This document shows, piece after piece, positions 1-9,744 of a stretch of DNA of 64,000 nt; the stretch's first letter is position 1; each line of letters opens with the position of its first letter. Where the stretch lies: contig NC_087071.1 of assembly GCF_963678635.1 (NCBI RefSeq), positions 14,794,864 to 14,858,863 of the forward strand, written 5' to 3'. Source of the stretch: Symsagittifera roscoffensis. Its lineage: Eukaryota > Xenacoelomorpha > Acoela > Convolutidae. A program made the position numbers and the translations under genes. The notes beneath the pieces were generated by a model, which worked only from the letters and a program-made list of their open reading frames with translations, ran no database searches and had not been told where the DNA came from.

Positions 1-1240
1 AAGTTTGGAAATTTCATTAGAATTAATTGAAATCTATAAACTCGGTGATTGGGATTTGACTTTTGTGTAAAGAGAAAAACGATTAGTTTATGATCTGTAA
101 ATAGAACTGTTGGATGTTTTGATCCAAGTATCAGAAATTCATATTCTGTAAGTGTATAAATTATGCTGTACATTATCTCATTAGAGTTGAGAGTCGTAGC
201 TCTGCTTGTGTGAATAATCGGGAATTTGCTGATATAAGGTTCATTTTATTGGTACCACTATCTGATTGCAGTAATGCTGCGCCGATGCCAAAATTTGAAC
301 ATCGCACATTGCATAGAAGGGTTGATTTGGGTCTGGGATTGTGCTTGAACTTTGTTCAGTTAAAAGTTTTTTAATTTCTTCAAATCGTGTTTGATGTTCA
401 GTGGTCCATTCAAAATTATTTTGTTGTCTGAGGATATTGTAGAACGGTCTTAAATATAATTGCATTTTATAAACGTACTTGCTTAAGAAATTTAACATTC
501 CAAGGAATTCTTGGATTTTCTTTTTGTTTGTTGGTGGTTGAAGTTTTTGAATAGCATCAATGCGTGATTTTATTGGAGTGATTGTGTTTCTTTCTATATT
601 ATGTCCTAAAAATTTAACTCGTGTCAAAAAGAAGTGTGATTTATCGGGGGCGGCCTTCAGATTTTCATTCTGAAGTATTTTATGATAGTTCTCTAAAACT
701 GTAAACATTTCTTCTTTTGACTGTGATTGCATAAAAACATCATCCAAATAGGTGATTGCGTTTTCTTGACTATTAGTGGTCTAAATATTTTACTCATAAA
801 AGCTGAAAATGCTGCTGATCCTATGGAAATTCAATAGAACAGGCGGTTAAATTCATATTGTTGATTTCCAATGACAAATTGTGTTAAACGTCGCGATTGT
901 TCATCTAGTGGCATTTGATTGTATGCACTATTCATATTTGCGGTTGTAAAATATTTTCCGTTTATTTTTGATAAGATAACTTGTAGTGGTTCAATAGGCC
1001 AATTGCATTTCGATTCGTCAATTAGTGAATTGAGGTATCTAGCGTCTAAAACTATTTTTAATGATTTTTCTTTTGGTAGAATGATATCAGGGTTAATAAA
1101 TGTGTTACTTTTGGTTGTTCTTCTTTATTTACTGGTGAGATAATTTTGTTTTGTTCTAAAATATCAAGTAATCTGTTTACTTTGTCGTGTAAATGAATTG
1201 GTACTTTACTAGCTCTTTGTTTTTTGAAAACTGCGTCAGG
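1..1240 (-). pseudogene. pol: Reverse transcriptase and start of RNase H, copy 1, interrupted and cut by window
   Basis: Translations give RT blocks including DDVFMQSQSKEE (after YLDD), the primer-grip-side KFLGHNIE and the QEFLGMLNFLSKYVYKM block (ORF 241-747). Frames change at about 780-900 and 241, so the polypeptide is broken. The plus-strand ORF at 919-1143 is antisense to RT and is not a gene. The window edge falls in RNase H. Confidence 0.8.
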
Positions 1241-1242
1241 TT

Positions 1243-2103
1243 TTAACGGAGATGTAGTGATGAACTGATTTTCCCAACATCAAATTTTGATGTTGCGTAG
1301 ACTGTTGAATCTTTTAACAGTTGTTTTGTTAGTTTGTCAAATTCGATTTGTGTAATTTGTGAGTGTTCAAAATTAAACATCGTTAAAAATTGTTGTTGTT
1401 CTTTTGTGTAATTTTTTATATTGAACGTTGGTTTCAAATATTGTGTTTTTGTGAAATAATCTGTGTTTCTCTTTTCATTGCTTATTATTTTATTTATGGA
1501 TAATTCTTTGTCAATAATTGTGGATTGGCAAATATCTAATAATTGGAGTATATTATTTACGCGGTAGGCTACTTCATGTATGGGTGAGATTGTAGCGTTT
1601 ATTTCGCAATATCCTAAAAGTCCTAATGTTAATGTTACTTGATACAGTGTATTGTTATACACGTGTAACAAAATGATGTCGGAATTCGTGTTTTTCAAAT
1701 ATTTTACAGATGAGATCGTGATTTTGAAAAACTTGTGAATAGGTTTAAATTCAAAGTCTGACATAAAAAGTTGTTGTTTATTTTGATTTTTATCATACTG
1801 GTGAACTTGTTTTATTGAAAAATTATATATATTTCCTGATAATGGTTTCAGGTGTTTCCGTTGTTGATTATAAATTGGATAAAATTTTGAGAAGAATGGT
1901 GTTTGTTTGTTTAATCTTTGAAAAAATGTTAAAGCTGGATTTTTTGTTTTTGTGTATTTATCTTTGATTAGTATTTTACTATTTAGGATGTTGATTGTTG
2001 GTATATATTGTGATATAAATGGTATGCCAATGATATTTTGCTTAATATCAGTATAATGAAATATTTGTTTAAATGGTTTGCTTAGAATTTTATTTTTCTC
2101 CAT
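1243..2103 (-). CDS. Protease C-terminal end and pre-RT region, copy 1
   Basis: A 286-codon frame covers the end of the protease fold (HYTDIKQNIIGIPFISQYIP, the I-G motif usual near the protease C-terminus), then the family-specific pre-RT segment with LLGYCEINATISPIHE, and ends near the RT start (SKFDVGKISSSLHLR-stop). The sister copy continues SSSLHLPLKSDAVFKKQRASK into RT, so the stop here is due to an indel. Confidence 0.7.
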   Translation of the reverse strand: MEKNKILSKPFKQIFHYTDIKQNIIGIPFISQYIPTINILNSKILIKDKYTKTKNPALTFFQRLNKQTPFFSKFYPIYNQQRKHLKPLSGNIYNFSIKQVHQYDKNQNKQQLFMSDFEFKPIHKFFKITISSVKYLKNTNSDIILLHVYNNTLYQVTLTLGLLGYCEINATISPIHEVAYRVNNILQLLDICQSTIIDKELSINKIISNEKRNTDYFTKTQYLKPTFNIKNYTKEQQQFLTMFNFEHSQITQIEFDKLTKQLLKDSTVYATSKFDVGKISSSLHLR

Positions 2104-2216
2104 TGTTCTTGTGGGGAGAAGGAATAATTGGATTTTTCCGTAATTTACTAATGTTGATCTTGTACTGTTGCCAGTTTACTAGAGGTTGCAAGAGGCGTTA
2201 ATTTTGGATGTAATGT

Positions 2217-2594
2217 TTAGATTTCATTCCATGTGGGAATATTAAATATGTTTGATTCTGCTCCTGAATCAATTAAAAAATCCATTTTGAGATCTGGTGG
2301 TTGAAATTCTTTGTTTCTTGGACATTCTAAGAGAAATGGTATTGTCCAATTTTTTTCTCTGGGTTGTTCTTTTTGTATATTTTGATAAATATGATTTGTG
2401 TTTGAACATTTAGTTTTGTCTTTTTCATTGGGTTTAATTACCATGTTAATTTCGTTTACTTCTTGTGTAGTTTGTGTAGTATCGATGGGTTCAATATAAT
2501 AATTGTGAAGGAGTTCCAATTGATTTTCATTTATATGTGATGTAAAAAGTTTTTCATATATGATAGGTTCATAGTCGTTTTCGACTGTTATCAT
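2217..2594 (-). CDS. pro: Aspartic protease domain, unit 2 of duplicated module
   Basis: A second copy of the protease start and active site (FLIDSGAESNIFNI), 125 codons, stops at WNEI where the other unit reads on. It is nearly identical to 3828-4274 with substitutions such as E/K next to the active site (DLKMDFL against DLEMDFL). Confidence 0.75.
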   Translation of the reverse strand: MITVENDYEPIIYEKLFTSHINENQLELLHNYYIEPIDTTQTTQEVNEINMVIKPNEKDKTKCSNTNHIYQNIQKEQPREKNWTIPFLLECPRNKEFQPPDLKMDFLIDSGAESNIFNIPTWNEI

Positions 2595-2736
2595 AAATAT
2601 TTACAGAGATAGTATTTTTTGTATCACTTTCTGTATCTGATGATCCACAGTTTATTTGATTTAGTTGTAGTTCGTTACTTCCTGTGTCATCAATACCTGG
2701 GGGTCTGATGTTGTTTCTTCATTTGACTATACTTGA

Positions 2737-3495
2737 TTAATGTCTTTGATGTTTTGGTGTACTACTTCTGTATTGATGTTTAGAATTATTATAATGGTTA
2801 GTATTCCTATGTGGTGACTGGGAATAATTTCTATATTGATTATTATAACTTGAATTTCGATTTTGTGAATTGTTCCGTGATCTGTTTTGATAATTGTCAT
2901 TTGATCTGTGATAGTTTGATCTATTATACGAGTTATTTCTTGATCGATTGTTCGGGTAATTCTGATTTCGATTGTTCGAATAACTTCTTCTTCTCTTATG
3001 TGAATAGTTTCTATTCCTGTTGTATGATGAGTTTCGTGATTGATTATTCAAATAGTGTTTGTTTCTTGGGTTTGATTGGGAACTGGATCTCGAAACAAAT
3101 TGTGTTGCATTGGAATTTGATCTCGAATAGTTATTTCGACTATTTGATCGATTATAAATTTTTTTATTATTATTTATGGATAACTCTTTGTCAATAATTG
3201 TGGATTGGCAAATATCTAATAATTGGAGTATATTATTTACGCGGTAGGCTACTGCATGTATGGGTGAGATTGTAGCGTTTATTTTGCAATATCCTAAAAG
3301 TCCTAAGGGTAATGTTACTTGATACAGCGTATTGTTATGCACGTGTAACGAAATGATGTCGGAATTCGTGTTTTTCAAATATTTTATAGATGAGATCGTG
3401 ATTTTGAAAAACTTGTGAATAGGTTGAAATTCAGAATCTGGCATAAAAAGTTGTTGTTTATTTTGATTTTTATCATACTGGTGAACTTGTTTCAT
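2737..3495 (-). CDS. Chimeric frame: pre-RT region fused to RNS-rich tail at duplication junction
   Basis: A 252-codon frame begins with the pre-RT segment (KQVHQYDKNQNKQQLF, then LLGYCKINATISP and YRVNNILQLLDICQSTI) and switches at about 3165-3170 to the Arg/Asn/Ser-rich nucleocapsid tail of the second unit. This fusion is a product of the tandem duplication, not a native protein. The pre-RT segment corresponds to the region between protease and RT in the sister element; its function is unknown. Confidence 0.7.
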   Translation of the reverse strand: MKQVHQYDKNQNKQQLFMPDSEFQPIHKFFKITISSIKYLKNTNSDIISLHVHNNTLYQVTLPLGLLGYCKINATISPIHAVAYRVNNILQLLDICQSTIIDKELSINNNKKIYNRSNSRNNYSRSNSNATQFVSRSSSQSNPRNKHYLNNQSRNSSYNRNRNYSHKRRRSYSNNRNQNYPNNRSRNNSYNRSNYHRSNDNYQNRSRNNSQNRNSSYNNQYRNYSQSPHRNTNHYNNSKHQYRSSTPKHQRH

Positions 3496-3827
3496 TGAAA
3501 AATTCTATATATTTCCTGATAATGGTTTCAGGTGTTTCCGTTGTTGGTTATAAATTGGATAAAATTTTGAGAAGAATGGTGGTTGGTTGTTTAATCTTTG
3601 AAAAAATGTTAGAGCTGTATTTTATGTTTTTGTGTATTTATCTTTGATTAGTATTTTACTATTTAAGATGTTGATTGTTGGTATATATTTTGATATAAAT
3701 GGTATGCCAATGATATTGTGCTTAATATCAGTAATATGAAATATTTGTTTAAATGGTTTGTTTAGAATTTTATTTTGCTCCATTGTTCTTGTGGGGAGAA
3801 GGAATAATTGGATTTTTCCGTAATTTA

Positions 3828-4274
3828 CTAATGTTGATCTTGTGCTGTTGCCAGTTTACTAGAGGTTGCAAGAGGCGTTAATTTTGGATGTAATGTTTTG
3901 ATTTCATTCCATGTGAGAATATTAATTATGTTTGATTCTGCTCCTGAATCAATTAAAAAATCCATTTCGAGATCTGGTGGTTGAAATTCTTTGTTTCTTG
4001 GACTTTCTAAGAGAAATGGTATAGTCCAAATTTTTTCTCTGGGTTGTTCTTTTTGTATATTTTGATAAATATGATTTGTGTTTGAACAGTTAGTTTTGTC
4101 TTTTTCATTGGGTTTAATTACCGTGTTAATTTCGTTTACTTCTTGTGTAGTTTGTGTAGTATCGATGGGTTCAATATAATAATTGTGAAGGAGTTCCAAT
4201 TGATTTTCATATATATGTGATGTAAAAGGTTGTTCATATATGATAGGTTCATAGTCGTTTTCGACTGTTATCAT
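3828..4274 (-). CDS. pro: Aspartic protease domain, unit 1 of duplicated module
   Basis: A 148-codon frame has the retroviral-type active site in MDFLIDSGAESNIINI (D-S-G-A). The N-terminal half is acidic and polar. The frame continues to TLHPKLTPLATSSKLATAQ before breaking. In the sister copy the equivalent start MIVVENDYEP is fused in frame to the RNS-rich tail, so the Met used here is internal to the polyprotein. Confidence 0.75.
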   Translation of the reverse strand: MITVENDYEPIIYEQPFTSHIYENQLELLHNYYIEPIDTTQTTQEVNEINTVIKPNEKDKTNCSNTNHIYQNIQKEQPREKIWTIPFLLESPRNKEFQPPDLEMDFLIDSGAESNIINILTWNEIKTLHPKLTPLATSSKLATAQDQH

Positions 4275-4416
4275 AAATATTTACAGAGATAGTATTTTCT
4301 GTATCACTTTCTGTATCTGATGATCCACAGTTTATTTGATTTAGTTGTAGTTCGTTACTTCCTGTGTCATCAATACCTGAGGGTCTGATGTTGTTTCTTC
4401 ATTTGACTGTACTTGA

Positions 4417-4731
4417 TTAATGTCTTTGATGTTTTGGTGTACTACTTCTGTATTGATGTTTAGAATTATTATAATGGTTATTATTCCTATGTGGTGACTG
4501 GGAATAATTTCTATATTGATTATTATAACTTGAATTTCGATTTTGTGAATTGTTCCGTGATCTGTTTTGATAATTGTCATTTGATCTGTGATAGTTTGAT
4601 CTATTAAACGAGTTATTTCTTGATCGATTGTTCGGGTAATTCTGATTTCGATTGTTCGAATAACTTCTTTTTCTATTATGTGAATAGTTTCTATTCCTGT
4701 TGTATGATGAGTTTCGTGATTGATTATTCAA
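4417..4731 (-). CDS. Arg/Asn/Ser-rich nucleocapsid tail, unit 1
   Basis: A 104-codon frame consists of repeats of RN, NRS and SYN with many arginines. It follows the zinc knuckle and precedes the protease. In the sister element the same frame continues without shift into the protease start, so this is the coding frame; the overlapping ORF at 4341-4580 in another frame is a shadow. Here the frame ends ...KHQRH-stop because two bases present in the sister are missing. Likely role: RNA binding tail of Gag. Confidence 0.6.
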   Translation of the reverse strand: MNNQSRNSSYNRNRNYSHNRKRSYSNNRNQNYPNNRSRNNSFNRSNYHRSNDNYQNRSRNNSQNRNSSYNNQYRNYSQSPHRNNNHYNNSKHQYRSSTPKHQRH

Positions 4732-4849
4732 ATAGTGTTTGTTTCTTGTGTTTGATTGGGAACTGGATCTAGAAACAAATTGTGTTGCATTGGAATTTGA
4801 TCTCGAATAGTTATTTCGACTATTTGATCGATTATAAATATTTTGTGAA

Positions 4850-5700
4850 GAATTTTGTGTATTTCTTCGTTCTGGTTATCTTCCTCTATAACTTATATGG
4901 TGATTGATTCCTTGTGTAACTGGTGTTGTTCGGAAGTGATTTTCCTGAACTGTTACTACTATATATATGTTTTTTTGGTAGACTTTGATCTTTTTTCATA
5001 TATTGATAGAATGATTTATTTGGTTCTTTATGCTTTTGAGGTTTATTCTGATTATCTTGTTGTTTTTGTCTACATTCAGAAATACTGTGTCCGTATCGTC
5101 GGCAATAATTACACCATTTTTTGAAGGATGGTTTGCCTTTAAAATTTGTATGTTTTTCGTAGATATTTAGTATTTCAGTGATTTTTTCATTTAGGTCTGT
5201 ATCTGATTCCTGTATATTATTTATATGTGTAGCGTTTGTTTCAATTCGATTAACATATTGTAGTTTTAGATTTTCTGTTTATTCACGTTTCATTGTGATT
5301 TCCGCTTGCTCTAGTTTATCTACTAGTTTTCGAAAATCTAAATCTGGTTCTCGAATTGAGATGATGAGATGCTCTCTTTTTTATTGCTATTTTCCTCAAT
5401 TGAGGTGTTAAGGTCATCATTAAAATGTCTGTCATTTTTATGTTTTTTTTAGTCATGTGTATTAAATGAATATGCTTTTCAAACTAGTGTTTCGATGCGT
5501 ACTGCTAAGTGTTTGATGGTTTCATTTGGTAATCTGCGAATTTCATTACATAAAACTCTTTGGTGTTGTTTATTTCTTTCGGAGTCAAACATTTTTGAAA
5601 ACTCTTGTATAAATCTTTTCCAGTCTGATTTTGTTTCTATAGGTAATACTGAAAACCATTTTTGAGCTGCGCCATCTAAGGTTGTTTGTATCAATGCTGT
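4850..5700 (-). pseudogene. gag: Gag capsid C-terminal part and zinc-knuckle nucleocapsid, copy 1
   Basis: The ORF at 5479-5694 reads TTLDGAAQKWFSVLP... and is the Retrotrans_gag-like capsid segment. Further on (about 5060-5115) the translation contains CNYCRRYGHSISEC, a CCHC zinc knuckle (CX2CX4HX4C). The frame is interrupted by small indels. At the place where the sister copy has an in-frame TAG (33242-33244), this copy has TAT, so Gag and the following protease were probably one continuous frame originally. Confidence 0.65.
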
Positions 5701-5712
5701 GCGTCTATGTAT

Positions 5713-6946
5713 CTATTTTTGATATAGTGGCGTATTAATTGGTTCAGGTCCTATATTTAAAATTAAATTTGCTGTTACTGCATTTAAATAATCTTCTACA
5801 GAGTATTCAGGATCTGTTCCTGTAAATACCATCAGTGGTTTATTGGATGTTATTGATGATACACCCATGAGGTATGGATTCATTGTCATCTGTAGTGATT
5901 CTGCGGCATTTGGCATTTGCGAAAAATTTGAAAGTTGATTTTTTGTTATTTCGTGTTGCTGAAGGTAATATGGAAGCGGTATTTCATTTTGCATTTGAGT
6001 TGGTTGATAAGAATGCATTGACATTGGATTTTGTGGTTGTATTGGTTGAAAAGATTGTGTGTTAAATGGATTTTGTATATGCATTTGTTGTGGATGTTGT
6101 ACATCTGTTGGGTTTTGTGGGTGAATTTTCATATTTCGAGATAGTTGAGGTTGTCGTGGTCTTTGTGTGCGATATTCTTTAGTATATGGTGCAAAAATAT
6201 CTGGTTGGTGATAATCATCTTGATCGGATGATAAATAGTTTGTATTAAATGGTGTATGTTGTTTATTTTTATTTTGTTGGAAGAATGGGTAATTTTCAGT
6301 ATAATCCTGTGTAGGTCGTGGATTATCGGGAAAATTTACTGAATTTGTCGATTTTCGGGAGATTCTAATAATGAGAACATACGTGATTTAATTTTTGTGT
6401 ATTTTTTTCGGGGAGGTTGATTTGTTCTTTGATTGTGAGCATAATTATAATTATGTTCTGCAAAGGTGTTTCCTGTGAATTATTTTCGTGTTTTTGACGG
6501 TACTGTCATTGGTCTATATGTTTGATAATCCATATGTGAATATTTTGGAGCAACCGAAGGTTTAACGGTTGATTGTAAGGTAAGGTTACTTGTGCCAGTG
6601 AAGTATTTGTATTTCTTGGTGTTGTTAAACTTGGGTGTATTGGTGAAATACTTTGTTGTGTACTTGTTGTTGTTTGGACAATTTCTTCATTTATGAAGTG
6701 TGATGGTGTTTGAATATCTTGTTGTGTAAGATTTCTAGTTCCATTAAGGTTTTCATTGTGTATGACGGTCGAATTTAAACTGTTATTTCGTGTATCAGGT
6801 AAAAATGTATTGTAGTTTAATGGTGTTGCATCAATGGTTAGTGGTATTACTTTTACATAATCTCTGTGATAAGATATTGTACTTATTGCTTGACTTGAGA
6901 TAGATTGTGGGATAATTATAAATGTAGGATGAGACCATTCAGGGTC
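5713..6946 (-). pseudogene. gag: Gag central P/Q-rich region and capsid start, copy 1
   Basis: This stretch continues Gag in several frames. The part at 5713-6132 translates to a Pro/Gln/Asn-rich linker followed by the capsid beginning, with the block TGTDPEYSVEDYLNAVTANL that also occurs in the sister copy. Frameshifts lie between 6946 and 6132. The equivalent stretch 34222-35961 in the other copy is one open frame, showing this region was coding. Confidence 0.65.
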
Positions 6947-7654
6947 TCAAACGTAGTCTGATTGGTCTGTTATGGCAGTGCCATCATTTGAATTTTGAGG
7001 TCTGAAATTTTTTCTTGCTTGTGAAATTAAGTCTAAATTACGTGTGAAATAATCTATTAAAAACCATGCCAAAATTTTTAGTAAGTCATGTTTAGTGTGT
7101 TGTGAAACATCATCTTTAGTGAAATTTTCTTTGACTATATGTAGAAAACTTGAAAATAATGTAATTTCTTTTCGTACTTTTGTATGTTTGGATGTTTCAG
7201 TTGGTGAGATACTTTGAAATTCTGTTTTTTGCAATATAGAGATATAGGTATATATTATTGCAAAAACTTCAATAGTGAATATAGAGTTTGCTCTTCGTGA
7301 ATTGTGATATTGTATGCTTTTGATATATTCTAGTATTACTTTTGAAAATCCTAATTCAAGATCGTCTGTTTGAATTACATAATTACGATGGTTCGTATTT
7401 GGTGTGCTGAATTCTATGGTGTAGATTCCATATTGTTGTGTTAGGTTACATATGTCTTTCAAATAATATTCAATAATTTGTCTTTTGATTTTTATATCTG
7501 GGAACTCTGCTTTGCATGGTCTGATTCCGGGTTCAAAAAAATTTACAAGTAAATTCTTGCAAAAACCATGTTGCCCTCTATTATCGGGTGCATCTATGAG
7601 GAAGGGGTAAACCTCTTCGTCATATGGACTATTGTCACTTTGAGTGTGGCTCAT
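6947..7654 (-). CDS. gag: Gag N-terminal region, copy 1
   Basis: A 235-codon ORF starts with MSHTQSDNSPYDEE and corresponds to the start of the Gag polyprotein. The sister copy has a frameshift near codon 107 but then continues through the point where this one stops: this copy reads ...QSDYV-TGA, the sister reads ...QSDYVW and runs on into the P/Q-rich Gag centre. So the stop here is probably a TGG-to-TGA nonsense change and the native Gag is longer. No matrix-type motif is recognised; the segment is rich in predicted helix. The start is the first ATG after the pre-Gag frame, and the two frames overlap. Confidence 0.7.
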   Translation of the reverse strand: MSHTQSDNSPYDEEVYPFLIDAPDNRGQHGFCKNLLVNFFEPGIRPCKAEFPDIKIKRQIIEYYLKDICNLTQQYGIYTIEFSTPNTNHRNYVIQTDDLELGFSKVILEYIKSIQYHNSRRANSIFTIEVFAIIYTYISILQKTEFQSISPTETSKHTKVRKEITLFSSFLHIVKENFTKDDVSQHTKHDLLKILAWFLIDYFTRNLDLISQARKNFRPQNSNDGTAITDQSDYV

Positions 7655-8100
7655 TTTTTTTGATGACTGTTAATAAATAGCTATCAATGTGTCTAATTGG
7701 TTGATTCCAGTTATACAGTTGTACTGGTTTGTGTTTGTATTGCTTTATTATTCTTCTTTTTCCTCTTTTTGATGAATTTAAAGTTGTTTCTGAATCGGAA
7801 AAATATAATTGATCGTGAATGGGACAATTTTTATCAATTGACTCTTTTAATTTGTAGAGTTCATCTAAACTGCTGGTTTCTGATTTAGAAAATGCGTTTC
7901 TTTTTTTGAAAATCTTTTTCGTGTGATTTGTCTTTGTTTGTTTATAATTTTTCTTTTTATTGTTTGTCGTTTTGTTCTAATGTATCCAACTGTTTGTGTA
8001 TGAGGTGTGATTACAAGATCGTATTTTTTGTTATCTATCTCACAGTTGTGTAAAACGATTGTTTGCTTATTTCCTAGATTTTTGAATTACATAAGGTTAG
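7640..8100 (-). pseudogene. Pre-Gag lysine/arginine-rich frame, broken in copy 1
   Basis: This is the counterpart of the intact 165-codon frame at 36252-36749. Translation in pieces gives the same basic sequence (for example DLVITPHTQTVGYIRTKRQ and SLDELYKLKESIDKNCP). Copy 1 has a stop near the start and a frameshift after KRFSKK. No ATG is visible at the start in either copy, so it may be reached by splicing or by another initiation route. Function unknown; the basic composition suggests nucleic acid binding. Confidence 0.5.
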
Positions 8101-8604
8101 GATGAGGGATGCAAAAAGTTGTTAGCTATTTCTATTTTCTTAGACTGTTAGTCCTTACGATTTTTTGGTAAGCTTAACCTGGGTCTTTTTTTAGGGTTGG
8201 AGAGAAAAGTATATCCATTCCGAAGAATGAATTTTTACTTTCTCGTGGCTATTCTAAGCTAAGGTGTTAACTTACTTAATCTTCTTAGGGGTAGTGATTG
8301 TGTTCAAGGGTTGGAGAATAGTAAATCGATCCACAAGGTTCAGGTATAATTAGAACGCAAGTAGTTCGTTAGATACTATTTTAAACTTACTAGGTCTAAG
8401 ATCTATCCTGGGTCTGGTAAAAGGAAGGTTCAAGTGAAGGATGAATAACCGAAGATCTTCACTGTTTATCTTAAATTGAATGGTTAGTTTTATTACAAAA
8501 TTTCTATTAATCTTGGGTTTTTTAGAAGGGTTGGATAAGGAATCGACGTTTGAGGTCGTTAGACACTTGCTAAGTGGGTGGCGGAGCACAAAATTTTTCT
8601 TTTT

Positions 8605-8689
8605 GATCCAAGGATAGGTCTTGATGATCAGGTTTTAAATTTAGTGAAATTTTAAATTAATTAAGATCCAAGGATAAGCCTTGATGATC
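8605..8689 (-). repeat. Paired short hairpin repeat in leader
   Basis: Two 25-bp units start 60 bp apart (8605-8629 and 8665-8689). The second can fold as CAAGG-ATAAG-CCTTG flanked by GATC on both sides; the first has one mismatch in the stem here. The same pair with the same 60-bp spacing is kept at 37237-37321 in the other copy, which suggests a structural RNA role such as packaging, though none is shown. Confidence 0.5.
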
Positions 8690-9013
8690 CGATTTTAAAA
8701 TTAAGTGGATTTGGGTTTAAAATGGTTTAAATTTATTTAAGAAAAAGATTTAGTATTTTAATGATTTTAGCGAGCTTATGATTGCTGTTATGTTTAGGTG
8801 ATGAAGCTGGGACAACAGATGATTTATGATTACTAACAATTTATTTTCATGCTACTAATTTTTATTTTCATTTTCAATAAATTTTTTTCAAATATGATTT
8901 ATATAAGACTGCAGAAATTAAGAAAACGATCGGTGATCTTTTTATCAATCATTATTGTACTTTAATAATTTTGTTTAGCGCCTGAAAGGATCATGAAGAT
9001 TGACTTCAAAATT

Positions 9014-9268
9014 TTATGTTTGCAGATGAAAATCTAAACTCATTGCTAATAAGATTCTAAATATAAAAGTTTGTGTTGGCTTTTGCCGTACAACCATAAA
9101 ACTATTTGGTAAGTTTCTACTTTGTCGTATGTCGTCTCTTGTTCGAGGTCTTCTTCCAATTCCGGGTAGTTCTATTATTGTTTGGAATATCGGCTCTGAT
9201 CTATTGAGTCGTAGAGAAATTTCGATTAAATTATTATCGTATAAAATTTTGAAAATGTTTTGTCTCAA
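9014..9268 (-). CDS. Small conserved leader ORF, function unknown
   Basis: An 84-codon ORF lies directly downstream of the primer binding site. Its sister copy (37648-37854) keeps the last 68 codons with scattered, mostly conservative changes (I/T, F/Y, V/I, S/N), while its first part is frameshifted. The product is basic in the middle (RRPRTRDDIRQSRN) and has no motif I recognise. Position before Gag suggests either an upstream regulatory ORF or a first coding exon spliced to something downstream. Conservation between only two close copies is weak evidence for coding. Confidence 0.4.
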   Translation of the reverse strand: MRQNIFKILYDNNLIEISLRLNRSEPIFQTIIELPGIGRRPRTRDDIRQSRNLPNSFMVVRQKPTQTFIFRILLAMSLDFHLQT

Positions 9269-9315
9269 TTCTAATCTATTTTTGGTTAGTTCTAAGCTAT
9301 TAAGGTCTTATTCGA

Positions 9316-9332
9316 GACTTATGGTCGCACCA
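9316..9332 (-). promoter_or_regulatory. Putative primer binding site of copy 1
   Basis: Two bases after the LTR end, the element strand reads TGGTGCGACCATAAGTC, the expected TGG start of a tRNA-primed site. The same 17 bases occur at 37948-37964 in the complete copy. I could not assign the tRNA: the complementary strand ends GGTCGCACCA and has a GTTCGA-like string just upstream, which may be chance. Confidence 0.6.
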
Positions 9333-9334
9333 GA

Positions 9335-9744
9335 TGAGTTATAACCAATGTGATTAACTCATAGAGTAATTTTGGATAGGGTACACCGTCTGCTCGTCAT
9401 GCTATCTTATTTTCGACCGGATAGATTCGTTCAACTTCTTTGTCTAATACCGATCCTAATCTTACTCTTATACTTTCTAGTCTCAGGGTGTTTAACTAGT
9501 CTCTGCTAGGCTCAATAGATCTAGGGTATACTGGTTTGTTGCGGTTGCTGAAGTTCTCTTGGAGAGGCAACTAATTTCTAAGTTAAATTCAAATCTCTCT
9601 AGTACTGAAATTACAAGTAATTTCAGCACTTACAAATAAGTGGGTTGTTAATTAGATGGATTATGATTGGTTAATATTAAATACTTTACAGTGGTAAAAT
9701 ATCCAATTTATCCAATCATAAAATATAGTTTAGATCAGGTTCCA
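9335..9744 (-). repeat. 5' LTR of element copy 1
   Basis: This 410-bp terminal repeat matches 21387-21798 and 37967-38376 almost base for base. On the element strand it begins TGGAACC and ends AACTCA, so it has TG...CA ends. It contains the near-perfect 28-bp palindrome also seen in the other two LTRs (here 9602-9629, one arm mismatch). It is a little more diverged from the two LTRs of the other element than they are from each other, as expected for a separate insertion. Confidence 0.93.

Larger units (their letters stand above)
1490..4835 (-). repeat. 1.67-kb tandem duplication inside copy 1 (nucleocapsid tail, protease, pre-RT)
   Basis: Bases about 1490-3160 and about 3170-4835 are two near-identical tandem copies. 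Each contains, in element order, an Arg/Asn/Ser-rich tail, the protease and part of the pre-RT region. The sister element has this module once. The junction near 3165-3170 fuses the pre-RT sequence ...KELSINN to the RNS-rich tail of the next unit. The copies differ at a few per cent of positions, for example KLFTSHINEN against QPFTSHIYEN. Confidence 0.85.
1..9744 (-). mobile_element. Ty3/gypsy-type LTR retrotransposon copy 1, cut by the window start
   Basis: A retrovirus-like element lies on the minus strand, and only its 5' half is in the window. Order from its 5' end: LTR (9335-9744), leader, Gag, protease (twice), pre-RT region and the first part of RT/RNase H. It aligns by eye along its whole length with the complete copy at 21387-38376; window base 1 corresponds to about 29917 there, so roughly 8.5 kb including integrase and env should lie to the left. 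The internal order matches the complete copy except for a 1.67-kb tandem duplication (about 1490-4835). Many ORFs carry frameshifts. The right target duplication would be CAAG at 9745-9748; its partner is outside the window. Assignment to Ty3/gypsy rests on the order PR-RT-RNaseH-IN in the sister copy and on the RT motif YLDD. Confidence 0.93.
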
